Numbered from the stretch's first letter, positions 1 through 8,752 are shown. The stretch is DNA of 64,000 nt from Methanosarcina vacuolata Z-761 (GCF_000969905.1 NZ_CP009520.1:1736001-1800000), one strand, 5' to 3'. Notes: generated by a model not told the origin, from the sequence alone. Numbers and translations are program-made.

Positions 1-1
1 T

Positions 2-334
2 CGTATAAATTCAGATGAGAACGAGAACATTGGTAATAAAAAGAGAACCAGTTCCAGTTCTGGCTCGTTACTCTTAAAGTATAATAATTCACTTGCGAAT
101 ATAACATCCAATAATTCTTCTAACTCAATCTCTGAAGCCGGAGATATATATGATGAAGAAAATCTCTCTATGTCAGAAAAGAATAAGACTACAGCAAAAG
201 GAGAAACTCAAAACAAAACAGCAGTTACGGATAGCATGGATAAAGCTAAAGCTATGCCAGAACTTGCCTCAATAAACTTGATTTTCACTCTGTTTTTGGT
301 GTTCTGTCTTTTCAAGCGAGAGCTGACAAAGTAA
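2..334 (+). CDS. C-terminal end of a surface-anchored protein (partial)
   Basis: An open frame runs from the window edge to TAA at 332-334. It encodes a long Ser/Asn/Thr-rich stretch with many N-x-S/T sequons, typical of an exported N-glycosylated archaeal protein, then a final hydrophobic segment (roughly the last 25 residues, LASINLIFTLFLVFCLF) followed by KRELTK. That arrangement is a C-terminal membrane anchor with a cytoplasmic positive tail. The glycan-rich linker resembles the tail of the TolB-like protein at 19094-20449, so this may be the end of a similar propeller protein; that is inference, because the catalytic or structural part lies outside the window. No recognised sorting motif is certain. 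Confidence 0.75.
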   Translation, partial: RINSDENENIGNKKRTSSSSGSLLLKYNNSLANITSNNSSNSISEAGDIYDEENLSMSEKNKTTAKGETQNKTAVTDSMDKAKAMPELASINLIFTLFLVFCLFKRELTK

Positions 335-348
335 GATAGTTTGTCTAT

Positions 349-371
349 GTAAGATAGTTTGCCTATCTTAC
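349..371. terminator. Perfect 9-bp stem-loop after the surface protein gene
   Basis: GTAAGATAG and CTATCTTAC pair across a 5-nt loop, 15 nt after the stop codon. The left arm is part of an 18-bp direct duplication (331-348 and 349-366, one difference). It lies between convergent genes, so it may end transcription from both sides. Confidence 0.45.
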
Positions 372-410
372 ATCTTCTCGGTTTATGATCAACAAAAAAA
401 TTTTTATATT

Positions 411-1019
411 TTATTCTCCCCGTAGCTCAAGCCCTACTTTTACTCCTTTTATAACGGCTTCAGTAATCTTTCTTCCAAAATCCGTGCTTGAACCCGCGTA
501 AGGAATTTCCTTTCTTTCTTCATTTTCCAGGCCAGGGTTTGAGTCAATTTCATAAGCAACAATCACTGCATCCGTATTGGTGCCCAGGAAAGTGTAGCCT
601 TTCTCAAGCAAAGCAAGCCCTTTTGCTTCTGTGGCTGTGATTATCGCTCCGAGAAGAGCTGTCTCGGATAGCCTTACTTTTGAGATCAGAATTATATTTA
701 TGGTTCCTACTTTTGCCCTGAATTCTGAACCATTGCTCACGCCAGCAGTTATGAAAGCTGTCATATAGTCATTTTCTATTACCTGAAGGTACTCCATTTT
801 TACAGCTGTAAGAAGGCCGAAGTAAGCCCCTTCAAAACTCAATTTCAGGGCTTCTTCTTTTACGAATTCTCTTGGGTCTGGTGGATTAAAGGTTCTTGGA
901 ACCTGTTTGTTGAAAAGATACTTTACCCGTGCACGGCCGCCGTTTAAGCCCGTGCTCACGGTTTCGAAATCTCCTTTGATTATAAGGGTGCTGTCCTTCA
1001 GATAGTATTCCATACACAT
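411..1019 (-). CDS. cbiZ: Adenosylcobinamide amidohydrolase CbiZ
   Basis: CbiZ removes the aminopropanol side chain of adenosylcobinamide to give adenosylcobyric acid, letting archaea salvage incomplete corrinoids. The 202-residue protein shows the family core: ITAGVSNG near residue 90, the GTINIILI strand, and the ITATEAKGLALLEKG / GTNTDAVIVA block in the C-terminal half. Corrinoid salvage is important to a methylotrophic methanogen. Two starts are possible: ATG at 1019 and ATG at 1013. A GGAG sits 3 nt before the first and 9 nt before the second, so 1013 has the better spacing. It is monocistronic here; no cob/cbi neighbours are visible. Confidence 0.85.
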   Translation of the reverse strand: MCMEYYLKDSTLIIKGDFETVSTGLNGGRARVKYLFNKQVPRTFNPPDPREFVKEEALKLSFEGAYFGLLTAVKMEYLQVIENDYMTAFITAGVSNGSEFRAKVGTINIILISKVRLSETALLGAIITATEAKGLALLEKGYTFLGTNTDAVIVAYEIDSNPGLENEERKEIPYAGSSTDFGRKITEAVIKGVKVGLELRGE

Positions 1020-1132
1020 GAGCTCCGTTTTTTGTTATAGAAGTATTATATAAGTATAATAGTTGGTCGAACTTATGAGATAATGCTTTCAAAATGAGAA
1101 TAGTAGTTTAGGGAGCAATCAAAACCGATCAG

Positions 1133-1612
1133 TTAAATTCCCATGCAGAAATTCTCAAACTTTTCATGGCCGAGTAATTCTTCGGATTTTCCTTCGAAAA
1201 CGATCCTTCCATTCATCAACATGTACGCATTATCGCTTATCTCCAGTGCTTTTTTGACATTCTGTTCAACTATAAGCACCGTAAGTCCGAACGTTTCTTT
1301 TAGCTCCAGAATTTTCTGAAATGTATCGTTTGCAAATCTCGGTGAAAGCATGGCTGTAGGTTCATCGAGTATGAGAAGTTCTGCCTTCTTTATAAGGGCT
1401 GAAGCTATTGCAAGAAACTGTCTTTCACCGCCGTTCAATGTACCTCCTTTCTGTTTTAGCTTCGTTGTAAGTTCAGGAAATACTTCAAGGGCTAAATCCA
1501 GCTGATCCCTGTATTCTCCATTTTCAAGAATATAACCAGCGATTTTAAGGTTTTCCTCAACTGTTAAATTAGTAAAGATATTCTCTATCTGTGGAAGGTA
1601 AGCTATACCCAT
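1133..1612 (-). pseudogene. LivF-type ABC ATPase fragment lacking its N-terminus
   Basis: The 159-residue frame matches the C-terminal two thirds of LivF, the branched-chain amino acid ABC transporter ATPase: the IAYLPQIENIFTNLTVEENL switch region, a signature LNGGERQ, Walker B LLILDEP, and the H-loop position replaced by VEQNV as in LivF. The Walker A segment and about 75 N-terminal residues are missing. In-frame TAA lies 9 nt upstream of the first ATG, and no coding remnant is visible in the next 150 bases. No transporter partners are nearby. It is best read as a decaying fragment that cannot bind ATP normally. Confidence 0.7.
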
Positions 1613-1975
1613 TCCTGTCTTTTAGCTTTTCTCATAGGCGCGGCTGCTGGTGTTTAAAAATTCCAGGATTAAATCACTTAGAATATGTTCTCTGATCAAT
1701 TATTCTAAAGTTTAAGCCTTGTAAGCTCCGGAATTTCTCCCTTCAATTAATAAGGGTGGGTTCAGGCAGTAGAACAATGTGTTTCAGGTCTGACTCAGGA
1801 AAAAGTAGCAGAGATTAAAATAAGTGTTTTAAAAGGCTTTATTAAATTGAAAAAGAAGTCTCGAAGCGATGGTGTTTTGCTCTAAACGGCTCTTGATACG
1901 TTCTTTTTTGATACGTTCTTTCTCCCCCCCTCAACATAATAAACTATTTAACACTGTGTATATATATAACTAATA
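1613..1975. other. Intergenic region without a gene
   Basis: No convincing gene was seen. The right end has a TATA-like TATATATATAA at about 1959-1969 just before the next small gene, which could be leaderless. A short duplication of GATACGTTCTTT lies near 1897-1920. Confidence 0.5.
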
Positions 1976-2161
1976 ATGGATCACAGGTATTACTCATACT
2001 GGTTAGCTCTTATTATTCTTTCTGGAATATTTTATGTTATTTTTGGAACATTCTATACTGTTTTCGGTTTTAGTGGATTTCTAATCATTGCAGGTGTCTT
2101 TTTTGTTATAAGTGTTCTGTATGGTCTATGGTATTCTATTTCTCATAAATCTCACAGTTGA
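1976..2161 (+). CDS. Small two-helix membrane protein, unknown function
   Basis: The 61-residue product has two hydrophobic segments (about 8-30 and 33-54) with a short polar N-terminus and a His/Ser/Lys tail, so it should sit in the membrane with both ends on the same side. I do not recognise a family. The ATG follows an AT-rich TATA-like run by only a few bases and has no ribosome binding site, which would fit a leaderless transcript. It ends 140 bases before an IS5-type insertion. It could be a chance open frame, but the hydrophobic pattern is regular. Confidence 0.4.
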   Translation: MDHRYYSYWLALIILSGIFYVIFGTFYTVFGFSGFLIIAGVFFVISVLYGLWYSISHKSHS

Positions 2162-2305
2162 ATAAAACGTTTAATTGTGAGTAAATGTTCAATATTTTTG
2201 AAAAATTTTAGTATTGTGAAAAAATAATAGAAGTATTTTTGGATATGTAACAAAAATTAGTTTTCTGCTTATTACTAATCGTAATTATGCATTTATATAT
2301 AGAGC

Positions 2306-2787
2306 CTATCCCAAAAGCTCATTTACTCTAATTATTGCTGCTACCATTACAACTCCTAAATATGATGTCTCTTTAATTTCATATCTTGGAAATACTTTCT
2401 TGCATGACTCTATCCAGCTAAAGAACCTTTCTACTATGCTTTTCTTTTTGTATTCTTCTTGATCTACTTTTATTGGTCTTCCTCTCTTCTTTTTCTTCCT
2501 ATTTCTTTTATTTACTGGTATATTGGACTTTATTCCTCTTCTTCTGTTATATTTTCTAATTTTAGCTGTATCATACATTGCATCAGCTGTTACTTTGGAA
2601 GGCCTGTTAACAGGCCTTCCTACAGGTCTCTTTATATTGAAATTTTTAAGTGTAGGTATATAAAGTGTAGAATCATTCTTATTTGCAGGAACAATAATAA
2701 TCGAGAGAGGCAGACCTTGCAAATCTACTAAAACGCTTATTTTTATTCCTTTTATTTTTTTGTGGCCATCGTAGCCGATATTCCCCC
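2306..2787 (-). CDS. IS5-type transposase, C-terminal frame (OrfB)
   Basis: This frame continues the DDE transposase after the A6G5 slip site: GYDGHKK, then VDLQGLPLSI, the second Asp region DAMYDTAKI, and the Glu region IVERFFSWIESCKK, which is the IS5 Y-(2)-R-(3)-E(6)K-like signature. It reaches to within a few bases of the left inverted repeat. There is no good independent start near the slip site; the ATG at 2722 would lose the first part, so translation probably depends on frameshifting from OrfA. Confidence 0.8.
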
Positions 2788-3111
2788 TTTTTTAGCCGGA
2801 ACATCCTTTGTATCAGTAAAGCAGTGAGAAAGATCTATTTTATTCAAATCGTAACCTTTGTTTAAAAGTTCATTGAAAATCTTCTGATAGATGCCATGTT
2901 CACACAGATATAGATGGAATCTATGTACTGTTGACTTAGATCCATATTTCCTGGGAACGTCTTTCCACGTACAACCTGTCATAACAACATACAAAATACC
3001 GTTCATTAACTTCCTCAGATTTGCACGTGGCCTTCCTGTAGGCGGTTTCTGTGGAGGAAGATAAGGTTCCATGGATTCCCATAGAACATCATCGATTTCA
3101 CGAAATGACAT
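2752..3111 (-). CDS. IS5-type transposase, N-terminal frame (OrfA)
   Basis: The 119-residue frame holds the N-terminal DUF4096-like part of an IS5/IS427 transposase, from MSFREIDDVLWE through GCTWKDVP and KSTVHRFH to the first catalytic Asp region FTDTKDVPAKKG. After AKKGG the frame leaves the transposase reading and ends quickly. The matching continuation (NIGYDGHKKIKG) is in the -1 frame, joined at a run of six A and five G on the coding strand (plus-strand 2783-2793). Such A6G runs support programmed -1 frameshifting in related elements. Confidence 0.85.
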   Translation of the reverse strand: MSFREIDDVLWESMEPYLPPQKPPTGRPRANLRKLMNGILYVVMTGCTWKDVPRKYGSKSTVHRFHLYLCEHGIYQKIFNELLNKGYDLNKIDLSHCFTDTKDVPAKKGGISATMATKK

Positions 3112-3400
3112 AAAGGTAAATTTATAATTTCAACATAATATTGCTTTTGGGATAGGCTCATAGTAAGTAAAGCAAAAAAGATCTAAGTTTACACTTTAGA
3201 TGATTAATGGCTTATATTACCGTTTTTTAGTTCAAACGTATAAGTCCTAATGTATAAGTCATATCCCTAATATATATGTTCTAACGCTGATGTATAAGTC
3301 CTGTAAGTTTTCACATGAACTTTCTAACGTTTAACACAAAACCTCCTGATCTAATGAAGCCAGAACTGTTAAATATCTAGAGAAAATACAAATAGTTTTT

Positions 3401-4192
3401 ATGTATTCCTGGGATCCAAAACTTTACTCTTCTAATTCCTCAGCTCAGAAAAACTGGGGTTTTGAACTTCTTGCAAAGCTGAATTTGAAAGGAAATGAAA
3501 GGTTTCTGGATGTTGGCTGCGGGGACGGAAAACTTAGTGCTGATGTAGCAAAAAGCTTACCTGAAGGCTCTGTTCTAGGAATCGATCTATCTGAAGAGAT
3601 GATTACTTTTGCCAGGAATCATTATCCTCAAGAGAAGTTTCCAAACCTTGCTTTTATGCAAGCAAATGCAAGTGAACTTACTTTTGATTCTGAGTTTGAT
3701 ATTGTTTTCTCCAATGCTGTTCTTCACTGGATAACGGCTCCTGAAGCTGCTCTGAAGGGTTTTTGGAAAAGCCTCAAACCCGGCGGAGTATTTCTGGCCC
3801 AGCTTGGAGGGAGAGGAAACGCTGCAGAAATCCTCAAAATTCTTGACTATATGCTTGAAAATGAAAAATGGAGTTCTTATTTCAGGGATTTTGTATTTCC
3901 ATATGGTTTTTACGGACCTGAAGAATACGGTAAATGGCTCAAAGAAGCAGGTTTTTCAATTAGGCGTTTGGAATTGATCTCAAAAGATATGGCTCTTCAA
4001 GGAGAAAGTGCACTTTTTGCCTGGATTGCTTCAACCTGGCACCCCTATATACAGCAGGTACCTCAAGAATTGAAAGAGGATTTTATAAGTGAACTTGTAA
4101 CTCTTTTTGTAAAGAGTTATCCGCCTGATAGCAAAGGATACGTCCATGTCCAGATGAAAAGGCTGGAAATTGAGGCTTATCTTGAGAAGTGA
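3401..4192 (+). CDS. Class I SAM-dependent methyltransferase, Tam-like
   Basis: A 263-residue Rossmann methyltransferase. The SAM-binding motif LDVGCGDGKLS lies near residue 37, the acidic GIDLSEEM near 60, the motif around FDIVFSNAVLHWI near 105, and LKPGGVFLAQLGG near 125. The NAVLHW motif and the W-rich C-terminal half are typical of trans-aconitate 2-methyltransferase relatives, but substrate is not predictable. Its last six codons (EAYLEK-stop) are the first unit of an eight-copy tandem repeat running past the gene. It stands alone between an IS element and ilvE. Confidence 0.8.
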   Translation: MYSWDPKLYSSNSSAQKNWGFELLAKLNLKGNERFLDVGCGDGKLSADVAKSLPEGSVLGIDLSEEMITFARNHYPQEKFPNLAFMQANASELTFDSEFDIVFSNAVLHWITAPEAALKGFWKSLKPGGVFLAQLGGRGNAAEILKILDYMLENEKWSSYFRDFVFPYGFYGPEEYGKWLKEAGFSIRRLELISKDMALQGESALFAWIASTWHPYIQQVPQELKEDFISELVTLFVKSYPPDSKGYVHVQMKRLEIEAYLEK

Positions 4193-4323
4193 GGCTTATC
4201 TTGAGAAGTGAGACTTATCTTGAGAAGTGAGGCTTATCTTGAGAAGTGAGGCTTATCTTGAGAAATGAGGCTTATCTTGAGAAATGAGGCTTATCTTGAG
4301 AAATGAGGCTTATCAGGAGAAAT
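4172..4323 (+). repeat. 19-bp tandem repeat grown from the methyltransferase 3' end
   Basis: Eight contiguous 19-bp units, GAGGCTTATCTTGAGAAGT and close variants, start at 4172, 4191, 4210, 4229, 4248, 4267, 4286 and 4305. The first unit is the coding sequence for EAYLEK plus the first base of the stop codon. Later units carry G-to-A changes, and the last reads CAGGAG in place of CTTGAG. The array ends just before the ilvE promoter region. Confidence 0.95.
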
Positions 4324-4399
4324 AAATTTGTAAGACAAAAGAGTATAAAAATATATTAAGTTCAGATTTGATTAAAGCTTCAAACATGGTGGTTTATAC

Positions 4400-5278
4400 A
4401 TGAGCGAATTACTGATTTATATTAATGGAGACTGTGTCCCCAGGTCCGAAGCCAGGGTTTCGGTCTATGACCACGGTTTTCTCTATGGCGACGGAGTGTT
4501 TGAAAGTATAAAGGCGTATAACGGACGTGTCTTTAAGTTAAAGGAACATGTTGACAGGCTTTATGACTCAGCAAAGGCAATTGCAATGGATATTTATCTT
4601 ACAAAGGATGAGATGACTGAGGTAATTCTTGAAACCCTGAGGAAAAACAACCTCAAAGATGCTTATGTCCGTCTTGTAGTCTCAAGGGGAATTGGAGACC
4701 TTGGGCTTGACCCTCGCAAGTGTGAAAAACCAAATATAATTGTCATAGCTCAGGGCTGGGGAGCTATGTATGGCAACCGCTACGAAGCAGGAATTATAGG
4801 AGTTAGCGTCTGTGTCCGACGAAATGCACCTGACGTTCTATCCCCGAATATCAAATCTCTGAACTACTTGAACAACATACTGGCAAAGATTGAAGCCAAT
4901 GAAAAAGGAGGAGACGAAGCCATTTTCCTGGACCAGAATGGCTTTGTGTGCGAAGGTTCGGCAGACAACATCTTTGTTGTCAAGAATGGTAAGGTCTATA
5001 CTCCTCTGACAATCAGTAATCTAAAAGGAATAACCAGAGCTACAGTCATCGAAGTTCTGGACCAGATGGGATACGAAACTATCGAAGCAAACCTGGGCTT
5101 ATTTGACCTTTACACGGCAGATGAAATATTTGTCACCGGCACCCTGGCTGAAATGGCTCCGCTTATCAAGGTAGATGGAAGACTGATTGGAGATGGAAAG
5201 CCAGGTCCGATTGCCAAAAAGCTGGCCAGAGGTCTCAAAGAAGTAACTGCAAACAGTGGGACTCCGATCTACTCTTAA
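4400..5278 (+). CDS. ilvE: Branched-chain amino acid aminotransferase (fold type IV PLP)
   Basis: IlvE moves the amino group between glutamate and the 2-keto acids of Val, Ile and Leu, the last step of their synthesis. The 292-residue length fits the family. Visible landmarks are [14 protein letters not shown] (23-36), RLVVSRG (91-97), the PLP lysine K152 in [10 protein letters not shown], and the phosphate-binding EGSADNIF and TGTLAEM segments. The start ATG follows a GGTGG (4389-4393), which may act as ribosome binding site. No other ilv genes are adjacent. A D-amino acid aminotransferase or aminodeoxychorismate lyase is the main alternative in this fold, but the archaeal IlvE pattern fits best. 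Confidence 0.9.
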   Translation: MSELLIYINGDCVPRSEARVSVYDHGFLYGDGVFESIKAYNGRVFKLKEHVDRLYDSAKAIAMDIYLTKDEMTEVILETLRKNNLKDAYVRLVVSRGIGDLGLDPRKCEKPNIIVIAQGWGAMYGNRYEAGIIGVSVCVRRNAPDVLSPNIKSLNYLNNILAKIEANEKGGDEAIFLDQNGFVCEGSADNIFVVKNGKVYTPLTISNLKGITRATVIEVLDQMGYETIEANLGLFDLYTADEIFVTGTLAEMAPLIKVDGRLIGDGKPGPIAKKLARGLKEVTANSGTPIYS

Positions 5279-6003
5279 AAGCTTAAAATAGAAGATGAAA
5301 GCGGATCTTTGTTTCGTATTCCATCTTTTGTTTTATTTCTAAATTTTTTTTGTTTATAAACACTTCATCTCGATAATTTTGACTCCTGTGTAGAATAAAG
5401 GCTCTTCACTATCCCGTATGGATAAGATGATTTTCAACTCAAGACTGCATTGGTTTTTATGAGAATATTATGAGGATATCCACACATAACAACAAGGGAC
5501 ATAAATTTAACTTGCCTTTCAAAGGTGTGTGATTTTACGGTATCTAGAGACTTTGTTTGTGTATGCCTAATAAATGAATATTCCTTCCGATAACGATTTT
5601 GTTAGGATGAAAGGTATTTCTTTAACAAAATTTTTGAAAGATTTTAGTTTTCGTACCTGTAGCTTTATTTTTTCTAGAATAACAAATGATCAAATACATA
5701 TTTTGCATGGCCACAAAAAAATCCGTATTCAAAATATCGTATACGAGTGGCCTTCTAAACAAATTAATGTATTGGTCAGTTGTGGGTTTTTTACATTGTT
5801 GCGTTGTAACTTTAATTGTGAACTAAAATTAGGTTCTACGTTTATATACATTTTGCGAATAAAAACGAAATGAATATATTTTTTAAAGTGAATTTACTAG
5901 TTAGGATCAACAATTCAAGCGAAAATGAGAAGTCGCTTGATGCTGATTTTAAGGAAAATTTTTGGCAAAAACGCATTTCTTTGAAAGTAAAGTTTAAATG
6001 TAT

Positions 6004-6057
6004 TATATTTAGGTCATAACTTATTACAATTATATTTAGGTCATAACTTATTACAAT
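6004..6057. repeat. 27-bp perfect tandem duplication
   Basis: The 27-bp unit containing TTTAGGTCATAACTTATTAC occurs at 6004-6030 and again immediately at 6031-6057, with no differences. No function is evident. Confidence 0.9.
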
Positions 6058-6234
6058 TTCACAAAATAGAAGGTCAAACTAAACACTCTAACCAATACAC
6101 ACCGGCACTATAGTAGATATCTTAAAGTTAACAAATAAGACTAAATGGAAATAGTATTTCATTGTACAACAAATCGTACAACAAATAATAACTGTATAAA
6201 AATCAAAATATAAATTTATTACAACGGGAGCGCA

Positions 6235-6283
6235 GAGGGTCACGAATACCCCATTCTTTAGATTGGGGATGAAGTGAACCCTC
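6235..6283. other. Stem-loop, first of two related hairpins
   Basis: Outer arms GAGGGT and ACCCTC enclose an inner hairpin CCCCATTCTTTAGATTGGGG. The CTTTA loop and TACCCCAT arm are shared with the hairpin at 6435-6484. Such structures resemble ends of IS200/IS605-type elements; no tnpA or tnpB is next to it. Confidence 0.5.
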
Positions 6284-6434
6284 GCCTCTTCGTATTTCTC
6301 TTTGAATATCTAAACCATAGCTTCCTTTTATAGATACATCAAATCTGATAGGAAACCGAGGGTCAAAATTTCAATCACTTATGTTAAGGAAACCTTGTTA
6401 AAGGATACTTAATCATCTGTCTCCAAGTAACCGG

Positions 6435-6484
6435 GCGGGCGGCCCGAAGCATACCCCATCCTTTAGGGTGGAGTGGCCGCCCGC
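6435..6484. other. Strong GC-rich cruciform-type stem-loop
   Basis: A perfect 10-bp outer inverted repeat GCGGGCGGCC / GGCCGCCCGC (6435-6444 and 6475-6484) encloses a second hairpin built on CCCCATCCTTTAGGGTGG. It is far more GC-rich than its surroundings. It abuts the 5' border of the transposase remnant, which suggests that an IS200/IS605-like end was inserted into, or recombined with, that transposase gene. Confidence 0.6.
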
Positions 6485-6486
6485 AA

Positions 6487-6795
6487 TTTGATTTGAAAAA
6501 ACCTCAAAGAATTGAAACTTTATCAATGGTAATGGTTTTAACTCTGATGGTTTACTCGATGGTGGAATGGAAGCTAAGAAAAAGGCTAAAAGAAACAGGG
6601 GAAACAATACCTAATCAGGTTAAAAAGCAAACTCAAAAGCCCACTTCAAAGTGGGCTTTTGTGCTGATGAGGAAAATTACAGAAGTAAAAGTGGAAGTTG
6701 ATTCAAGGGTGATAACCAAAATTGTCAACATGGATGAAGTTAAGGGCAAGATAATAAGGTTGATGGGGAAATATTGTGAAAAATACTACTTTTGA
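6487..6795 (+). pseudogene. C-terminal remnant of an IS1634/IS4-type transposase
   Basis: About 100 codons in frame begin abruptly after the hairpin with FDLKKPQRIETLSMVMVL, continue through VYSMVEWKLRKRL, ETGETIPNQ and KWAFVLMR, and end at TGA 6793-6795. This is the end of a large IS4/IS1634 family transposase; the catalytic Asp residues and the rest of the protein are absent. A perfect inverted repeat AAAAGCCCAC / GTGGGCTTTT lies inside at 6635-6660. A second, more decayed copy of the same 3' end is at about 7660-7715. Confidence 0.65.
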
Positions 6796-6833
6796 GTGGA
6801 GATCTGCGGAAAGACGGATAGAGGGGGGTAAAA

Positions 6834-7262
6834 ATGAACATCCATTATAAAATATTTATGATAAACCAGAAAAAAATATTTAAAATTACAATTGATTTAG
6901 TCACTATTATCATCCTTTATATACTGCTACTGGCGCTACTTGTGGGAGTAATAAATCTCCTCCTGAATGTCAAATCAATTCTAATCGGGACTCTTGGAGG
7001 CGGTTTAGATCAGATAGTATCTGGTGTCCTCACAATTTTTATTCTCATTGATCTTTTCAAGACTTTTGCTGATTTTCGCGAACATGAAGAAATCAGAATT
7101 ACATATGTAACCGATGCTACGATTTTAATAGTCATGCGTGAAATCGCAGCAGGGGTATATGGCCAAAGATTTGATTATCAATTTATTTTAGGCCTATCTA
7201 CATTGTTGTTAATACTAGGGATAATAAAAGCGCTAGCTGTCAAATATCCATCCAAACAATAA
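6834..7262 (+). CDS. PsiE family membrane protein
   Basis: The 142-residue protein has four predicted membrane helices (about 20-45, 55-80, 90-110 and 115-137) and the PsiE-family pattern: an Asp-Leu-Phe block (LIDLFKTFADF) followed by a conserved VTDATILIVMREIAAGVYG. PsiE proteins are named for phosphate-starvation induction in E. coli; their biochemical role is not established. The start has a strong AGAGGGGGG ribosome binding site. It follows a transposase relic and is not in an operon. Confidence 0.7.
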   Translation: MNIHYKIFMINQKKIFKITIDLVTIIILYILLLALLVGVINLLLNVKSILIGTLGGGLDQIVSGVLTIFILIDLFKTFADFREHEEIRITYVTDATILIVMREIAAGVYGQRFDYQFILGLSTLLLILGIIKALAVKYPSKQ

Positions 7263-7715
7263 TTTATTCACTATCATTTATAGTAGTAAATAATGTATAG
7301 GCTCTGTAAAAATTTTATTACTTATTTGATTTTTAATAATTTCTATCATAAAGAGAACAATGGCGCAAAAATACCCAGTTGCTTGCAGCGATATTCACTA
7401 CCGCAACTTTATTTTCATTAAAAATTATTAAATTCTGTACATTGGTCATCGGTTAAGGAATTTTCTTGCCTGAAAGCTATCGATTTTGCATTAGAAGCCG
7501 GCTTTATATTTTGGCCTATTTAAGTGAAATCGATACCCTGTTCCAGCTCATAAATTATAAAATATTTGACAAACGTTGTGGAAAATTGACGCGATTTGTC
7601 ATGATTCCTCCCTTAACTGACGACGCATGAAATACTGTACAACTTAAGTAACCAAATTTGATGGAAAAAATTATGAAAAATATTATTTTAGAGGAGAGAT
7701 CTCTAGAAAGTCGGA
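7263..7715. other. Intergenic repeats and transposase relic
   Basis: No gene seen. It holds one copy of a dispersed repeat (7438-7625) and, at about 7660-7715, a decayed copy of the IS1634-type 3' end: GATGG...TGAAAAATATTA...AGATCTCTAGAAAGTCGGAT matches 6761-6818 with scattered substitutions. Confidence 0.6.
7438..7625. repeat. About 190-bp dispersed repeat, copy 1
   Basis: The stretch starting ACATTGGTCATCGG and ending near CTTAACTGACGAC matches 14134-14324 along its whole length with scattered substitutions and small indels. Neither copy contains an open frame. Both copies lie next to small genes of unknown function. It may be an old non-autonomous element; no terminal inverted repeats are clear. 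Confidence 0.75.
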
Positions 7716-7988
7716 TCAACTGTACTCCATCTTTTTAGGGATATGCTCCACACAGATTTCCTTGATCATTGTCACTTTCATTGTATTTGTTTCTTTATCA
7801 GGTTCACCAGTAACTTCAACGAATTTACGGCAGAAAAACTCAAGGTAATAGTCTAGTTCCCATGGACCTCTATCCCCATAATTCAGTAGAAATTCCCTGT
7901 CCCAGGTCTGAAGATAATAATCTGGACCTTCACCTTTGCTTCCAATCCGTCCATATTTTACATAAACGAGTCCTTCAAAAATTTCCAC
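7716..7988 (-). CDS. Hypothetical protein, 90 residues
   Basis: I do not recognise this protein. It is acidic to neutral and aromatic-rich (many Trp, Tyr, Phe), with no membrane segment, and could be a compact beta/alpha domain. The start is GTG at 7988, chosen because AAAGGGGGA sits 6 nt upstream, an unusually strong ribosome binding site that argues for a real gene. It lies alone between repeat debris and a DUF4177 gene. Confidence 0.5.
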   Translation of the reverse strand: MEIFEGLVYVKYGRIGSKGEGPDYYLQTWDREFLLNYGDRGPWELDYYLEFFCRKFVEVTGEPDKETNTMKVTMIKEICVEHIPKKMEYS

Positions 7989-8307
7989 ACAGTGTTCCCC
8001 CTTTTGATATACAATTCCAACTTAAAAAACAAATTATTTCAAAAGGTAATATTACCATATTATAACAATTGCTTTTCAGTATAATAAGGATGCGAGTATT
8101 ACCACATGACACTTTTTAAGAGACTTTTTATTATTTTCTGGTTTTTTGAATGATGGCTGTCAACTGTCAGCAGAATCACTATCAAATTTTGATGGTCCCA
8201 GAATATATTAAAAAGTCTCTTTTTTCCTTCTGTTTGGATTATTTATAGTTTCATTGCAATATATAAATTACGAAATTTGTCTTTATCTTTAATAGGAGGG
8301 ATATTAA

Positions 8308-8490
8308 ATGATACATTTATGGGAGTATGATTCTCGCAGGATTGATGGTTTTAACACGCCACAACAAATGAGCGAACTTGAAAGAATCGGAAATGAAGGC
8401 TGGGAACTGGTTTTGATCAAGGATGATATTGATGAAGAAGGAAGGGTAACTGCTATTTTCAAACGGGCAAAGCTCGAGACGATATCTTAA
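8308..8490 (+). CDS. Small DUF4177-like protein
   Basis: The 60-residue protein has the short DUF4177 pattern: an N-terminal WEYDSRRIDG strand, a middle MSELERIGNEGWELV helix-strand with the conserved GWEL, and a C-terminal VTAIFKRA strand. Family members are small beta-alpha-beta proteins of unknown role. A strong ribosome binding site TAGGAGG lies 8 nt before the ATG. It appears to be a single-gene unit. Confidence 0.7.
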   Translation: MIHLWEYDSRRIDGFNTPQQMSELERIGNEGWELVLIKDDIDEEGRVTAIFKRAKLETIS

Positions 8491-8549
8491 TAACTTTATT
8501 TTTTATTACTTTTTGTGCAACCCACATTGAATTAAGCATTTTGTCCTTT

Positions 8550-8636
8550 TTTTAAAAACTAAATCCTGAAGAGCAGAAAATACTTTCATGGTGCATGATA
8601 ATGCTTATTTTAGTTCAAAGCCGATAATTGTATATG
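8550..8636. repeat. Duplicate of the pentapeptide gene upstream region
   Basis: This stretch (from the T/A run through AACTAAATCCTGAAGAGCAG to ATAATTGTATATG) is repeated at 9161-9245, directly upstream of and into the start of the pentapeptide-repeat gene, with few differences. Here the homology stops at the first base of the MITE-like element, at the point where the gene would begin. Confidence 0.85.
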
Positions 8637-8752
8637 TAGGACTTACGCGGTTGAAATGATAAATCGATAGCATTAAACCTCCAAATGTCTAATAAATAAC
8701 CAAGCACAACTCCGAATGTGCTTGATTTTATACCTCAAGTGCGTAAGTCCTA
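8637..8752. mobile_element. 116-bp MITE-like element
   Basis: Perfect 12-bp terminal inverted repeats, TAGGACTTACGC at 8637-8648 and GCGTAAGTCCTA at 8741-8752, bound 92 bases with no coding capacity. An internal hairpin (CAAGCACA...TGTGCTTG) is present. No transposase with these ends is in the window, so it would have to be mobilised in trans. Confidence 0.7.

Larger units (their letters stand above)
2302..3159 (-). mobile_element. IS5-type insertion sequence with a two-frame transposase
   Basis: Perfect 17-bp terminal inverted repeats bound the element: GAGCCTATCCCAAAAGC at 2302-2318 and its complement at 3143-3159. The 3 bases outside each end are ATA, consistent with a 3-bp target duplication. 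Inside are two consecutive minus-strand frames of an IS5 (IS427-like) DDE transposase. The element is 858 bp and appears structurally intact, so it may be active if frameshifting works. Confidence 0.9.
5279..6486. other. Long gene-poor, AT-rich region with IS relics
   Basis: No convincing gene. One 99-residue open frame at 5574-5873 lacks a ribosome binding site and has no recognisable domain. The region contains a 27-bp direct duplication and two related GC-rich stem-loops (listed separately), then passes into a transposase remnant. It looks like an accumulation site of insertion-sequence debris. Confidence 0.6.

Noticed and set aside
886-1092. Minus-strand frame overlapping the cbiZ start
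   Set aside because: It overlaps the conserved start of cbiZ in another frame and has no features of its own.
5574-5873. 99-codon frame after ilvE
   Set aside because: No ribosome binding site, no recognisable domain, AT-rich sequence beside IS debris; not supported as a gene.
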